From: Roseivirga spongicola | GTDB lineage: Bacteria > Bacteroidota > Bacteroidia > Cytophagales > Cyclobacteriaceae | NCBI RefSeq assembly: GCF_001592965.1 | Contig: NZ_LRPC01000001.1 | Span: forward strand, 806,001-870,000 | Reading direction: 5' to 3' | DNA length: 64,000 nt | In this document: positions 52,415-61,240 of the stretch, one piece after another | Layout: every line of letters begins with the position of its first letter | How positions within the stretch are numbered: the first letter of the stretch is position 1 | Position numbers and translations under genes: made by a program | The notes under the pieces: generated by a model | The model's database searches: none | Seen by the model: only the letters and a program-made list of their open reading frames with translations | Told to the model about the DNA's origin: nothing

Positions 52415-54946
52415 CTACTGCCCTACAAAAAACAGTGCATTTGCCACAAAGAGTTTTCCATTTTCCCAGAAAGCACGGAATAGTGGGTTATCGGCCATAT
52501 AAACTACGGCACCTCTACCCACATTGTCTACTCCAAATACCATAGACTTAGCCAAGTTCTTCTTAGCATCTTCTCCGGCAACACCAGTTATGTAAGATCC
52601 TTCAGACTCAATAATTCCTACGTTCCAGCCATTTGGCAAATAGGCATATCTAGAGCTGTTATTCTTAATGGTGAAATAGTGATTATCATACCCATAACCC
52701 AACGGATGCGTATTGTCTACCTTCAGTTTAAAGATGGCACCTGGCAGTCTAGAGCTCTCGTATCTAGAGCCTCTTTCTGCATAAGGAGTTAGTGCTGCTG
52801 CCTCTTTTTCTTCGTCAGTCTGATTTCTAGCAGCCTTTTGTTCTGCATCGCTAGCATATCTTTTCAGGCTGAAACCACCTTTGCCCATGAACGTATTCAT
52901 TGCTCTTTCAATCGCTAAAACGGTTCCTCCACTTCTTATCCATGAATTGAAACCCTCCATTGCTCTTTCATTCAACATAGAACCGTAAGAACCAGAAGGC
53001 ATAACCACTACATCGTAATCATCTAGATTTACCCTCCCGAAATCATCGGTATTTACCATAGTAATTGGGTAGTTCAGCTCTTGCTCCATGTAGTACCAGA
53101 ATTCACCAAAGCCAAGTGAAGAGACACCATCGCCTCTCAAAGCCAAAATTCTTGGCGCCTCTAAGAATGGCACTCCATTAGACCCAAAATCTTTACCTGA
53201 GTCTACAAAAGTAGTTGGCGTAGAATTCAGCGATCTGCCAAACTTAGTAGCAGCTTCTTTCACAATACTATCGAAACGATTGCCCAAGTGCATGTTTCCT
53301 TTGCGAGTAATGATAAGCGTGCCTCTGCCATAATCATTACCATTCACAGTAAACTCATCGTTAGAGTAACGCAGTTTAATACCAGCTTTAAGGATTTCTG
53401 CCAAGAACTTGGCGTCTTCCATGGTTTCCCATTTGGCCAAATAGGCGGCTGGTCTTGAACCTACATTCATTTCTGGAGCAGCGTAGCTTGGTTTTCCGTC
53501 AGAAACAGAAAGTCTTTCTGTAGTAGCATAAGCATCTAAGCCCATCATATAAGGCACCGCCCAAGCTGTAATGTCATAAGTATTAGTAATGCTAGCATAA
53601 GTGTCTGGCTCAAATAGCGCCTGCACCATTACTGCTTTAGGCTGAAAAGAAGAGATTACGATATCGCTGTCTTCAACCGAAACATTTTTTGTTTCTCCAG
53701 CTTGATAGCTGAATGCAGAAATAGGCTTTTTAGTAGAAGACTTTCCGTACCTGATGTGGTTGATCTGAAGGAACTCTTCTAGCTTTCTTAGTTTATCTGG
53801 GTGGTTAGAACCCTTCACTACGTAAGTCTTGTACTTTGCTTTTGGGTTAGATACCGCCTTGTCGAAATAAGAAGCGAACTCATTCAGCATTCTTTCATTG
53901 TTCTCAGAGGCCATTTCTACGGTAGACATACCCGTGGTATAATGGTGAGCAATGGCATCAGAAAGCTTTAGGGTATCTCCTTCATCAGTTAAAATGGCTA
54001 GGTCTGAACTGGCTTGCTCGTATGTCATACCAATTGCACCATTATACATTGGGTATGAGTCGCCATAACTAGGGTAAAGGATATCGAAGCTTTCTTTGGT
54101 GAAGAATAACCAGCCATTTTCATCGAAATACTTTGCATGGTTTCTGCCAATAATTTCCTGAAACTCTCTTTGCCAATCTGTTACTTGTTCGTGAATTGGC
54201 TCGGCTGCTGGTGCAAAGTAATAAGGGCTGTTGCTACCTTGCTCATGAAAATCTACATGAATGTGAGGCATAATGGTATGGTAGTATTCCATTCGCTGCG
54301 CAGACTCAGTTTGCTTTTGCCACGCCCAGTCTCTGTTTAGGTCGAAAAGGTAATGGTTGGCCCTTCCACCTGGCCATGGCTCATTGTGCTCTGCCGCTTC
54401 TGGGTGAGGGTTTGGCGTAGTTCCTGCCACTTGGTTAATCCAGTTAGAATATCTGTCTCTTCCGTCCGGGTTAACACATGGATCTAAAATAACCACTGTA
54501 TTTTCCAACCAAGCTTTTGCCTTAGAATTGTTTGGTCTGGCTAGTTCATACAGGGTTTTCATAGCCGTTTCGGTAGAGTTAGCCTCATTTCCATGCACAT
54601 TGTAACTCAACCAAACAATACCTACTTGCTTTCCGGAAGGGCTCCCTTCCATCATTTTAGCTCGCTTTAAATTGTCTGTTCTTATTTGCTCCCAGTTGTC
54701 TATGTTGGCCTGTGAAGAAACCATGTTAGTAACAAGTGGTCTTAGCTCATTAGTCTCACCGTATTTATGATGTGTTACATTCGATAGCTCAGAAGCTACA
54801 TATTCGAAGTAGTCTACCACCTTGTAATTGGGTGTAAAACGGGTACCCAACTCGTAGCCCAAAAATTCATCGGGGCTTTTAAGGTTCTGACCATAAAGGG
54901 AAACTGCCAAGAAAAATAGCAGGTTAACAATTGCGAGTCTTTTCAT
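52415..54946 (-). CDS. M14-family zinc carboxypeptidase-like exported protein with C-terminal amidotransferase-like domain
   Basis: The product is 843 aa with a signal peptide (ends SLYGQ, residue 20). The M14 zinc site is visible: His118 and Glu121 in NVHGNEANSTE, and a later His in HIHVDFHEQGSNS; NPDGRDRY carries the substrate-binding Asn-Arg pair region and MTYEQASSD the probable catalytic Glu. The last 300 residues resemble a class I amidotransferase-like fold (DDYDVVVMPSGSYGSML, WIRSGGTVLAIERAM). Proteins with this combination occur in many Bacteroidota and are presumed to trim peptides in the periplasm. It is monocistronic with its own terminator. Confidence 0.9.
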   Translation of the reverse strand: MKRLAIVNLLFFLAVSLYGQNLKSPDEFLGYELGTRFTPNYKVVDYFEYVASELSNVTHHKYGETNELRPLVTNMVSSQANIDNWEQIRTDNLKRAKMMEGSPSGKQVGIVWLSYNVHGNEANSTETAMKTLYELARPNNSKAKAWLENTVVILDPCVNPDGRDRYSNWINQVAGTTPNPHPEAAEHNEPWPGGRANHYLFDLNRDWAWQKQTESAQRMEYYHTIMPHIHVDFHEQGSNSPYYFAPAAEPIHEQVTDWQREFQEIIGRNHAKYFDENGWLFFTKESFDILYPSYGDSYPMYNGAIGMTYEQASSDLAILTDEGDTLKLSDAIAHHYTTGMSTVEMASENNERMLNEFASYFDKAVSNPKAKYKTYVVKGSNHPDKLRKLEEFLQINHIRYGKSSTKKPISAFSYQAGETKNVSVEDSDIVISSFQPKAVMVQALFEPDTYASITNTYDITAWAVPYMMGLDAYATTERLSVSDGKPSYAAPEMNVGSRPAAYLAKWETMEDAKFLAEILKAGIKLRYSNDEFTVNGNDYGRGTLIITRKGNMHLGNRFDSIVKEAATKFGRSLNSTPTTFVDSGKDFGSNGVPFLEAPRILALRGDGVSSLGFGEFWYYMEQELNYPITMVNTDDFGRVNLDDYDVVVMPSGSYGSMLNERAMEGFNSWIRSGGTVLAIERAMNTFMGKGGFSLKRYASDAEQKAARNQTDEEKEAAALTPYAERGSRYESSRLPGAIFKLKVDNTHPLGYGYDNHYFTIKNNSSRYAYLPNGWNVGIIESEGSYITGVAGEDAKKNLAKSMVFGVDNVGRGAVVYMADNPLFRAFWENGKLFVANALFFVGQ

Positions 54947-55028
54947 TTTAGATTTTAGTTAAAGTGTGGAAGATAATCTAAAATGAAATGTAGGCCAAGG
55001 CCTTCAGTACGATTGGCCATAAACCTAT

Positions 55029-56228
55029 CTAATTGTCTTCCACAATTCTCAATTTATAGATGGTGTATTTTTCGGGTTCTTTTTCTAAGGCTTGCAAATT
55101 CTGGGATGCATAGAAAACACCGTCATCATCTACAAACTGAATACTGCTAACTTTTGGGTTGAGCCTTAAATCCCTATTGAGTCTCTCCCCATTTTTTACG
55201 ATTAGATATTTTCTATAATTCGCCTTTCTTGTTTTATCAAAATAGTCTGGTGATTGTCTATCAAATTGATCTAAGACAGAACGCTTGAGCCCCGATTGAT
55301 AAATGATTAGGTCAAACTCACCCGTATGGAATACTTCATCTATGATTCCCGGGTGGCCGAAGGATCCTCCACTTCTTGTTGCACCAGCCATTCCCATTTG
55401 TTTTCCAGGATTGAGAATGAATTCATCAAATGGAATGGAATATGATTCAATGATGTCACCTTCAGGCAAACTTCTTACAAAAAGAGTGGTGTCTACGTTG
55501 AGAGCATAGAAAAGCAAATTTTCAGAAACATCAATTCTTGGTTGAAGAGACGTAAAGGATCTACCACTTCTAAATCTACTGTCAGGAGTAAGTTCACCCA
55601 AAGGTTTAAAAACAGTGTCTCTAGGAGTTTTCGACATTGCAGGATTAACTATATCTACAATGTTAAACTCATCATAGTACGCCTCTAATAGGCCATGTAA
55701 TTCCGTTTGAGGCTGCCCAAAGTATGTAACCAATTGGGGGTTATCATCCTTATTATAGAATTGATAGATGTTTTTCTTTCCAAGAGATAACAATTCAGTT
55801 GGACCATAGTGTGGCCTCATAGACTTTTTAAAGTTGAATTCTTTATCATAGATATTAACCACTCTCCACCCCATAAGAGCTATATCTTTATCGAAGAAAG
55901 TAGCACTAAGAATAAAACTACCAACACCTTCTGGATGATCTTCTGGCAGCTCTAACTTGGTTTTAGCATTAAGAGATTTATCATATATCCATGCTACAGG
56001 AGGAGAAGGTTGGATAACCAAAATATCTCCTGTTTGGGTATTCACATCTGCAACCCAAATATCCTTTGTCAGCAGGTTAAACTGAAGCGAATCAAACACT
56101 TCCAATTTGTAATTGGAAGCGGAGTTTTCTGATATATCTTCAGCTGAACTTCCTCCACAGCTATATGTGACAAATGGGATCAATAGCGCTAAAACGACCT
56201 TTATTTTTAGTGCGTGCTTAGTTTTCAT
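55029..56228 (-). CDS. Lipoprotein, beta-propeller-like, paralogue 1 of 3
   Basis: The product is 399 aa with a lipobox (VTYSCGGSS, Cys at about residue 24). The mature protein has repeated short strands with IYDKEF, GDILVIQPSPP and FGQPQTE blocks, as in six-bladed propeller lipoproteins of Bacteroidota (DUF4221-like; assignment tentative). It shares its length, block order (SLPEGDIIES, VDIVNPA, YTIYKLRIV) and signal sequence with the upstream paralogue at 56218-57411, whose stop it overlaps by 11 nt. Third in a three-gene unit. Function unknown; a role as a binding lipoprotein is only a guess. Confidence 0.82.
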   Translation of the reverse strand: MKTKHALKIKVVLALLIPFVTYSCGGSSAEDISENSASNYKLEVFDSLQFNLLTKDIWVADVNTQTGDILVIQPSPPVAWIYDKSLNAKTKLELPEDHPEGVGSFILSATFFDKDIALMGWRVVNIYDKEFNFKKSMRPHYGPTELLSLGKKNIYQFYNKDDNPQLVTYFGQPQTELHGLLEAYYDEFNIVDIVNPAMSKTPRDTVFKPLGELTPDSRFRSGRSFTSLQPRIDVSENLLFYALNVDTTLFVRSLPEGDIIESYSIPFDEFILNPGKQMGMAGATRSGGSFGHPGIIDEVFHTGEFDLIIYQSGLKRSVLDQFDRQSPDYFDKTRKANYRKYLIVKNGERLNRDLRLNPKVSSIQFVDDDGVFYASQNLQALEKEPEKYTIYKLRIVEDN

Positions 56229-56247
56229 CTGGAACTATTTTGAGTTT
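56142..56247. repeat. 106-bp perfect direct repeat, copy 1 (gene junction)
   Basis: Base-for-base identical with 57325-57430. It covers the first about 28 codons of the 55029-56228 gene and the last codons of the preceding gene, so it spans the overlap of two consecutive genes. Confidence 0.92.
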
Positions 56248-57411
56248 ATAGATGGTGTATTTTTCGGGTTCCTCTTCCAGCATTTTGGTGTTTTGGGAAC
56301 CATATAAAAATCCATTTTCATCGGCCAATTGGATAGATTGAATTTTAGGGTTCAGCTTGAGTTCAAGGTTTACTCTTTTGCCATCTTTAATAATCAGGTA
56401 TTTCTTGTAGTCTATTCTTTCAAATTCTTTTTGAGGATCTGGAGATTCTCTGTAATTCATCATTTGAGACAACTTCATGCCTGAGTGATAAAAGATTACA
56501 TCGAAACCATCTACATGATACACTTCTTCTACTTTACCTTCTCTATCATGAGGCTTATTCTGTTCAGCCACTCCAGCTTCACCCATTGTGTAACCTTCAA
56601 AAAGAATAAACTCGTCATAGGGAATCGTGTAGCTTTCAATAATATCTCCTTCAGGAAGTTGTCTTCTGTACAAGACCGTGTCGTCATTTAAAACATAATG
56701 AAGCGTATTCTCCTTTACATCGAAAACAGGGCTTAGGAAGTAATGAGCTTTTCCATTTCTGTACCTGCTATCTCCGGTAAGCTCACCAATCGGCATAAAT
56801 ACGGTATCTCTTGGATCTGAGTATTGCGCTGGGTCTACGATATCAACAACGTTAAACTCATCATAAAACTCTTGCATTCCTTCCCAAAACTCGGTTTGAG
56901 GCTCGCCAAAAAATGACACTAACCTTGGTTCTCCAGAATCAGTAGAAAATTGATAGATATCTTTTTTAGTCTGATCGAACATTTGAGAGGCATAGTGGGG
57001 CCGCAAGACCTTCTGAAACTCTAGATTTCCATCGAAGATTGATACTCTATTCGGACTATTAAAAGCAACCCCATCACCAAAAAAAGTACCCGACTTTAAT
57101 GCTGCACCAGGCCCTTTCGGGTCCGATGGTAGAAACTCCTTTTCCACCAAAACCTCAAGTTCAGAATTAAATATAATGGCCTTAGAGGGTCTCCGCTGAA
57201 TCACCAATATGTTACCTGTCTTCGGATCAACATCTGCGATTTGGAGTACTGGCGTTATTATGTCAAACTGCAGTGAGTCTACAATTTCTAGCTTATAATT
57301 ACTTGATTCAACTGATTCATCTTGAGCTGAACTTCCTCCACAGCTATATGTGACAAATGGGATCAATAGCGCTAAAACGACCTTTATTTTTAGTGCGTGC
57401 TTAGTTTTCAT
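56218..57411 (-). CDS. Lipoprotein, beta-propeller-like, paralogue 2 of 3
   Basis: The product is 397 aa with an identical signal and lipobox (TYSCGGSSA) to its downstream neighbour. Matching blocks include TGNILVIQRRPS, EPRLVSFFGEPQTE, VDIVDPAQYSDPRDTVF, RRQLPEGDIIESYTIPYDEF and KYTIYKLKIVPDEN. The rest of the chain differs widely from paralogue 1, showing the duplication is old except for the conserved junction. Both ends overlap neighbouring genes by 11 nt, so all three should be translated as a coupled set. Confidence 0.82.
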   Translation of the reverse strand: MKTKHALKIKVVLALLIPFVTYSCGGSSAQDESVESSNYKLEIVDSLQFDIITPVLQIADVDPKTGNILVIQRRPSKAIIFNSELEVLVEKEFLPSDPKGPGAALKSGTFFGDGVAFNSPNRVSIFDGNLEFQKVLRPHYASQMFDQTKKDIYQFSTDSGEPRLVSFFGEPQTEFWEGMQEFYDEFNVVDIVDPAQYSDPRDTVFMPIGELTGDSRYRNGKAHYFLSPVFDVKENTLHYVLNDDTVLYRRQLPEGDIIESYTIPYDEFILFEGYTMGEAGVAEQNKPHDREGKVEEVYHVDGFDVIFYHSGMKLSQMMNYRESPDPQKEFERIDYKKYLIIKDGKRVNLELKLNPKIQSIQLADENGFLYGSQNTKMLEEEPEKYTIYKLKIVPDEN

Positions 57412-57430
57412 CTGGAACTATTTTGAGTTT
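57325..57430. repeat. 106-bp perfect direct repeat, copy 2 (gene junction)
   Basis: Identical with 56142-56247, 1183 bp away. It covers the start of the middle paralogue and the end of the upstream one. Flanking sequence diverges at once on both sides. Confidence 0.92.
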
Positions 57431-58618
57431 GTAAAAAGTGACCAAGTCTGGTTCCTTATCTAGGGCGTTTACGTTTTGCCTGGCCCATAAAAAACCGCTG
57501 TTATCTGTAATACTTGGCGCATAGATTTTATCGGTTGTCTTTAAATCTTTATTAATTCTCTCACCTTCCTTAAGAATCAGATGCTTGGAATAATCGAGCC
57601 TGTATTCTTCTCTGGCTTTTTCAGCTCCTTGCAATGTGATAGCCTGAATAGTTTCCAAAGGCAAACCAGATCGATAAAAAATAACATCAAAGCCATTGCT
57701 GTGAAATACCCTCTCAATATTTCCTCTTCTATTTTTGGGAGCAACATTCCCCGAATTCATCTCGGCTACACCTTTACCCATTGTCCAGCCTTTAGATAAA
57801 TAGAATTGATCGAAGGGTATTGGAGTTGAAGAAATTAACTCTCCACTAGGAAGCTCTCGTTTAAAGAGAACCGTATCTCTGTCGAAAGCATAGATTAGCT
57901 CATTGCCTTGCACATCAAAAACTGGTATAATGTACATGTGAGACCTTCCACTCTTTTTAAATTGGCTGTCTTCTGTAAAGCCGCCAATTGGCTTAAATAC
58001 ATTCTTGGCTTCTCCTAACTCATTTTCAATCTCGCCTTCCAGCTTAGGGTTAATCACGTCCAGCACATTGTATTCATTATAAAATTCTTGCGAGTCCCAA
58101 TGGTGCTCTGTTTGTGGTCCACCAAAGAAGGTTACCAGTTGTTCATCACCACCACTTTCAAAGGCTAATAGGTGATTGTAGCCCATATATACCATGCCCT
58201 GAAGATCGAAGCCTGGCTTATATGAACCGATGGCCCTAAAGTTCTTGTCGAAAATTTTCAATCGCATATATCCCATCATGGCCACCCCCTCTCCAAAAAA
58301 CTCCGCACTAAGCAAGTGCGAACCAATCTCATCAGGACCATTGCCACTCTTTTCCCAAGTTTCTTTGATTTTTCCCTCTTGAGAAACTATCCATAACTTT
58401 GGCGGGTCTGGTTGAATGATCAGTAAATCTCCTGATTCGGAGTGTACATCTACCAAAGAAAGGCTAGAACCAAATATGTCTACCTGAACTGAGTCTGTTA
58501 TAGCTAGCTTGTAGTTTGATGCCTCTGAACTAAGTTCTTCTGACGAATTCTTACTACCGCAAGAAGTGGCGAGGCATAGAAACAAGAATAAAAGAAGGTT
58601 TTCTTTAATGGTATTCAT
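57401..58618 (-). CDS. Lipoprotein, beta-propeller-like, paralogue 3 of 3
   Basis: The product is 405 aa, first in the three-gene unit. Its signal differs from the other two (MNTIKENLLLFLFLCLATSC, lipid Cys at residue 20), while the rest shares the same block order: SGDLLIIQPDPPKLW, DEQLVTFFGGPQTEHH, VLDVINPKLEGE, KRELPSGELISSTPIPFDQF and FYKLKIVPDEN. It therefore belongs to the same family but is the most distant copy. No regulator lies upstream; the promoter should be in 58619-58682. Confidence 0.82.
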   Translation of the reverse strand: MNTIKENLLLFLFLCLATSCGSKNSSEELSSEASNYKLAITDSVQVDIFGSSLSLVDVHSESGDLLIIQPDPPKLWIVSQEGKIKETWEKSGNGPDEIGSHLLSAEFFGEGVAMMGYMRLKIFDKNFRAIGSYKPGFDLQGMVYMGYNHLLAFESGGDEQLVTFFGGPQTEHHWDSQEFYNEYNVLDVINPKLEGEIENELGEAKNVFKPIGGFTEDSQFKKSGRSHMYIIPVFDVQGNELIYAFDRDTVLFKRELPSGELISSTPIPFDQFYLSKGWTMGKGVAEMNSGNVAPKNRRGNIERVFHSNGFDVIFYRSGLPLETIQAITLQGAEKAREEYRLDYSKHLILKEGERINKDLKTTDKIYAPSITDNSGFLWARQNVNALDKEPDLVTFYKLKIVPDEN

Positions 58619-58682
58619 GTGGATATTGCAATTTTGAACAAACTAAAGACTTGGGGTATCATATCAAAACCAGCGGTATAAA

Positions 58683-59237
58683 TTGAAGAAGGGAGATCAG
58701 AAGTATTTTCTAGCTATTATTCCACCAGAGCCACTGGCAGGAGAGATTACTTCTATCAAAAAAGAGTTTGTGGAGAAGTACAACTCCAAGGCATCTTTGA
58801 GGTCTCCTGCACACATTACATTACACATGCCTTTTCAATGGAAGGAGCGAAAGGAAGAAAGGCTGCTCAATGTACTTGCACAAACAAGCAACTTCAGTCC
58901 ATTCAATGTTGAGTTAGATGGATTCGGAGCTTTTTCGCCTAGAACTATCTTTATTCAGCCTAAACCATGTGAAGAGTTAGAAGCCATGAACATGGAGCTT
59001 CTTGAGGCCACTAAAAAGCAGTTAAACCTCTTTCATGCCGTCCACATTGGTGGTTTTCATCCGCATATTACAGTTGCCTTTCGCGATTTACGCAAGCCCA
59101 TGTTTTTAGAAGCATGGAAGGAGTTTGAGCAGAGAGCATTCAAGGCCTCTTTTCAGGTAAATAGTTTCTGGCTACTCAAACACAATGGTAAAAGCTGGGA
59201 TGCTTACAGGGAGTTTAATTTTTGTAATTCTCAATAA
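58683..59237 (+). CDS. 2'-5' RNA ligase / 2H phosphoesterase family protein
   Basis: The product is 184 aa and starts at a TTG; no in-frame ATG fits, and KKGDQKYFLAIIPPEPL is the normal start region of the family. Both 2H motifs are present: HITLHMPF (about residues 43-50) and HPHITVAF (about residues 121-128), whose histidines and threonines form the active site. Such enzymes hydrolyse 2',3'-cyclic phosphates or related RNA ends, or remove ADP-ribose 1'',2'' cyclic phosphate; the substrate is not predictable. It is cytoplasmic. The 3' end overlaps the converging DUF3298-type gene by 23 nt. Confidence 0.92.
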   Translation: MKKGDQKYFLAIIPPEPLAGEITSIKKEFVEKYNSKASLRSPAHITLHMPFQWKERKEERLLNVLAQTSNFSPFNVELDGFGAFSPRTIFIQPKPCEELEAMNMELLEATKKQLNLFHAVHIGGFHPHITVAFRDLRKPMFLEAWKEFEQRAFKASFQVNSFWLLKHNGKSWDAYREFNFCNSQ

Positions 59238-60057
59238 CTCCACCCTCTTTAATGAGGCTTACAAAGTCGGTTAACTTCAATTCCAATTCCGTTGGCCCCA
59301 TTGCGTAAGGTGCTATTTCATAAGGGTTGAAATAGAAAATCAGACTCTTATTTATAATGGCGAAATTCTCTGTGAGCTCGAACCTATCATTTTCGAACCA
59401 GTACCCTCGTTCTTCTAAAGATTCGGTTGGTGGTATCTCTTTAGTCATTCTGAATTCAATCTCAGCCACCTGATTCAACTCTTCCTCATAACCTTCTCTA
59501 AGAATATCTGCCAAACCAATAGCCTCACCAGTTCTTAAATCGTAGCTTCTATACATTTGACCAGAATTTGGGTGAGCCCCACCAGTATATGAATAAACGG
59601 TGCTCGCCAAACTTATAAATAGGGAATCTTGATAGAGTATATCTGAGTTAACCTCTAAATTCCAAGCATTGGCATACTCTGGAAAATCCTTAATGATGGT
59701 GTTATAGTCCGTTTCTAGCTCACTTTTAAGTTCATCGAAAGTAGTGGGTTTATCCGATAGAAAAGTAGAGCTGAGAATATCATTCTGAATGTTTTCATTC
59801 AGCTTTTCCATTACCTGTTGGCTTACAATGCCTGTAATTTTTGGGTATTCAATATTTATGATGAGGCATTTTCGGCTTGTAGTGTCAGTACTACAAGGCC
59901 CTAGCTCTTCACTAATTTTCTCTATTTCATATTCCACAAAACGAGGTATTGCTTCAGCAATAGGCTCTTGATTTTCCTGCTCTTTAGATTTATCTCCAAA
60001 GGAGCACCCGAATAAGCAAAGTGAGAAAGCCGTGAGTAGTAGTGATTTTCTTAACAT
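59215..60057 (-). CDS. Lipoprotein with DUF4163/DUF3298 (RsiV-like) domains
   Basis: The product is 280 aa. A lipobox (LCLFGCSFG) puts the lipid on Cys about residue 18. The N-terminal DUF4163-like part contains CLIINIEYPKITG and the central YSYTGGAHPNSGQMY is the signature linking it to DUF3298; the C-terminal part ends with FYFNPYEIAPYAMGPTELEL. The same pair occurs in the anti-sigma factor RsiV of Bacillus, where it binds lysozyme; here there is no membrane-spanning anti-sigma part, so it is a free periplasmic or surface lipoprotein. It begins 1 nt after the DUF6702 stop on the same strand, suggesting a two-gene unit. Confidence 0.87.
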   Translation of the reverse strand: MLRKSLLLTAFSLCLFGCSFGDKSKEQENQEPIAEAIPRFVEYEIEKISEELGPCSTDTTSRKCLIINIEYPKITGIVSQQVMEKLNENIQNDILSSTFLSDKPTTFDELKSELETDYNTIIKDFPEYANAWNLEVNSDILYQDSLFISLASTVYSYTGGAHPNSGQMYRSYDLRTGEAIGLADILREGYEEELNQVAEIEFRMTKEIPPTESLEERGYWFENDRFELTENFAIINKSLIFYFNPYEIAPYAMGPTELELKLTDFVSLIKEGGVIENYKN

Positions 60058-60548
60058 TAGAAGGTGAAGGTTTTTACTTTATCGCCTTTATCTAGTTTGT
60101 AGCTCTTAATTTTTCCGTTGGCCTTAAGGTGCACAATGTTTTGCTGATCATCGAAAACATCCATTAAAGCTACATTGGTAATTTCAACCTCTTTTAGAGC
60201 ACTCACTTTATTTACCTGATAGTAGCACCAGCGAGCATCGCCCTCTACTTCTGAACCAATGTATTCAAAGCTTTTATCAGCTCCATTTACCACAAAGAAC
60301 ACCTTGTTCTTTAAATATTCGGCAATAAGACTGTCTAGCTGTTGCGGATCTTTCGGTTCAACGGTATCAATGTATTCTATACCGTGATAGTCGGTAAGCG
60401 CATCTTCCAAATCATCTAAGAATAGCCTATGGCTTACTTGCAAAGACTGGTTTTGCGGATTGTATTCAGCATCCATTACACTTACATGAAAAGGATGAAA
60501 AACTGCTGAAAACAAAAAAAAGACCAAATACATAAGTTTTGTCGGCAT
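60057..60548 (-). CDS. DUF6702-like exported protein
   Basis: The product is 163 aa from the ATG at 60548 (MPTKLMYLVFFLFSAVFHPF), chosen because it gives a proper signal; the frame is open to 60575. The start of the mature protein reads FHPFHVSVMDAEYN, and LQVSHRLFLDDLEDAL follows, matching a small family that I recall as DUF6702, usually found with the HupE/UreJ-like gene that is also here (divergently transcribed). It is a soluble periplasmic protein of unknown role; a partnership with the metal-handling HupE-like protein is inferred from recurring neighbourhood. Confidence 0.75.
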   Translation of the reverse strand: MPTKLMYLVFFLFSAVFHPFHVSVMDAEYNPQNQSLQVSHRLFLDDLEDALTDYHGIEYIDTVEPKDPQQLDSLIAEYLKNKVFFVVNGADKSFEYIGSEVEGDARWCYYQVNKVSALKEVEITNVALMDVFDDQQNIVHLKANGKIKSYKLDKGDKVKTFTF

Positions 60549-60643
60549 GCTGGGTTCCTTACTATGCAGGTTCAAAATTAAACTTTATTATTGCAATATT
60601 ATTGCAAACAGTGATTTACTGCTAAGACTATTTTTCGCAAAGA

Positions 60644-61225
60644 ATGAGCCAATTCTCTACTTACTTTCAATTAGGTTACGAACATATATTAGATGTTCAG
60701 GGCTATGATCATATACTTTTTGTAATAGCTCTATGTGCCATTTACCAGGCGCAAGACTGGAAAAAGATATTGATACTAGTAACAGCCTTTACCATTGGGC
60801 ACTCCATTACATTGGCTTTAAGCACCCTGAATTTAGTGAACTTCAGAACCGATATTATTGAGTTCCTAATTCCGGTCACCATCTTCATTACTGCTTTTTC
60901 TAACCTAGTAAAAAAGCATGGTTCTGGCCCTGCTAAATTTAGCAGTAACTACTTCTACGCACTCTTTTTTGGTTTAATACACGGCTTAGGCTTCTCAAAT
61001 TATCTGAAAAGTCTTTTAGGCCGCGAAGAAAATATTTTCACACCTCTTTTGGCATTTAACTTAGGGTTAGAATTAGGGCAATTAATTATTGTGCTCTTCT
61101 TCGTAATCATCTCCTTCGTTTTTGTAGGGTTGTTCAATGTGTCGAAAAGAGACTGGATACTCGTGGTAAGCTCGGCTGTAGCTGGTATTGCCATCACTAT
61201 AATGATTGAAACTAAATTTTGGTAA
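60644..61225 (+). CDS. HupE/UreJ-like membrane protein
   Basis: The product is 193 aa with about six transmembrane segments. GYDHILFVIALCAIY at the start and TAFTIGHSITLALST place it in the HupE/UreJ family; the conserved histidines in helices 1 and 2 (GYDHI, IGHSIT) and in FGLIHGLGFS are candidate metal ligands. HupE proteins move nickel for hydrogenase or urease; no such enzyme is in the window, so the Bacteroidota branch may carry another metal or have another role. It follows a 68-bp gap from the divergent DUF6702 gene and is followed after 15 nt by an M1 peptidase. Confidence 0.88.
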   Translation: MSQFSTYFQLGYEHILDVQGYDHILFVIALCAIYQAQDWKKILILVTAFTIGHSITLALSTLNLVNFRTDIIEFLIPVTIFITAFSNLVKKHGSGPAKFSSNYFYALFFGLIHGLGFSNYLKSLLGREENIFTPLLAFNLGLELGQLIIVLFFVIISFVFVGLFNVSKRDWILVVSSAVAGIAITIMIETKFW

Positions 61226-61240
61226 TTAACTAAATACACT

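Noticed and set aside
59215-60057. DUF3298 protein as an RsiV anti-sigma factor
   Set aside because: It is a lipoprotein without a cytoplasmic sigma-binding segment or an adjacent sigma gene.
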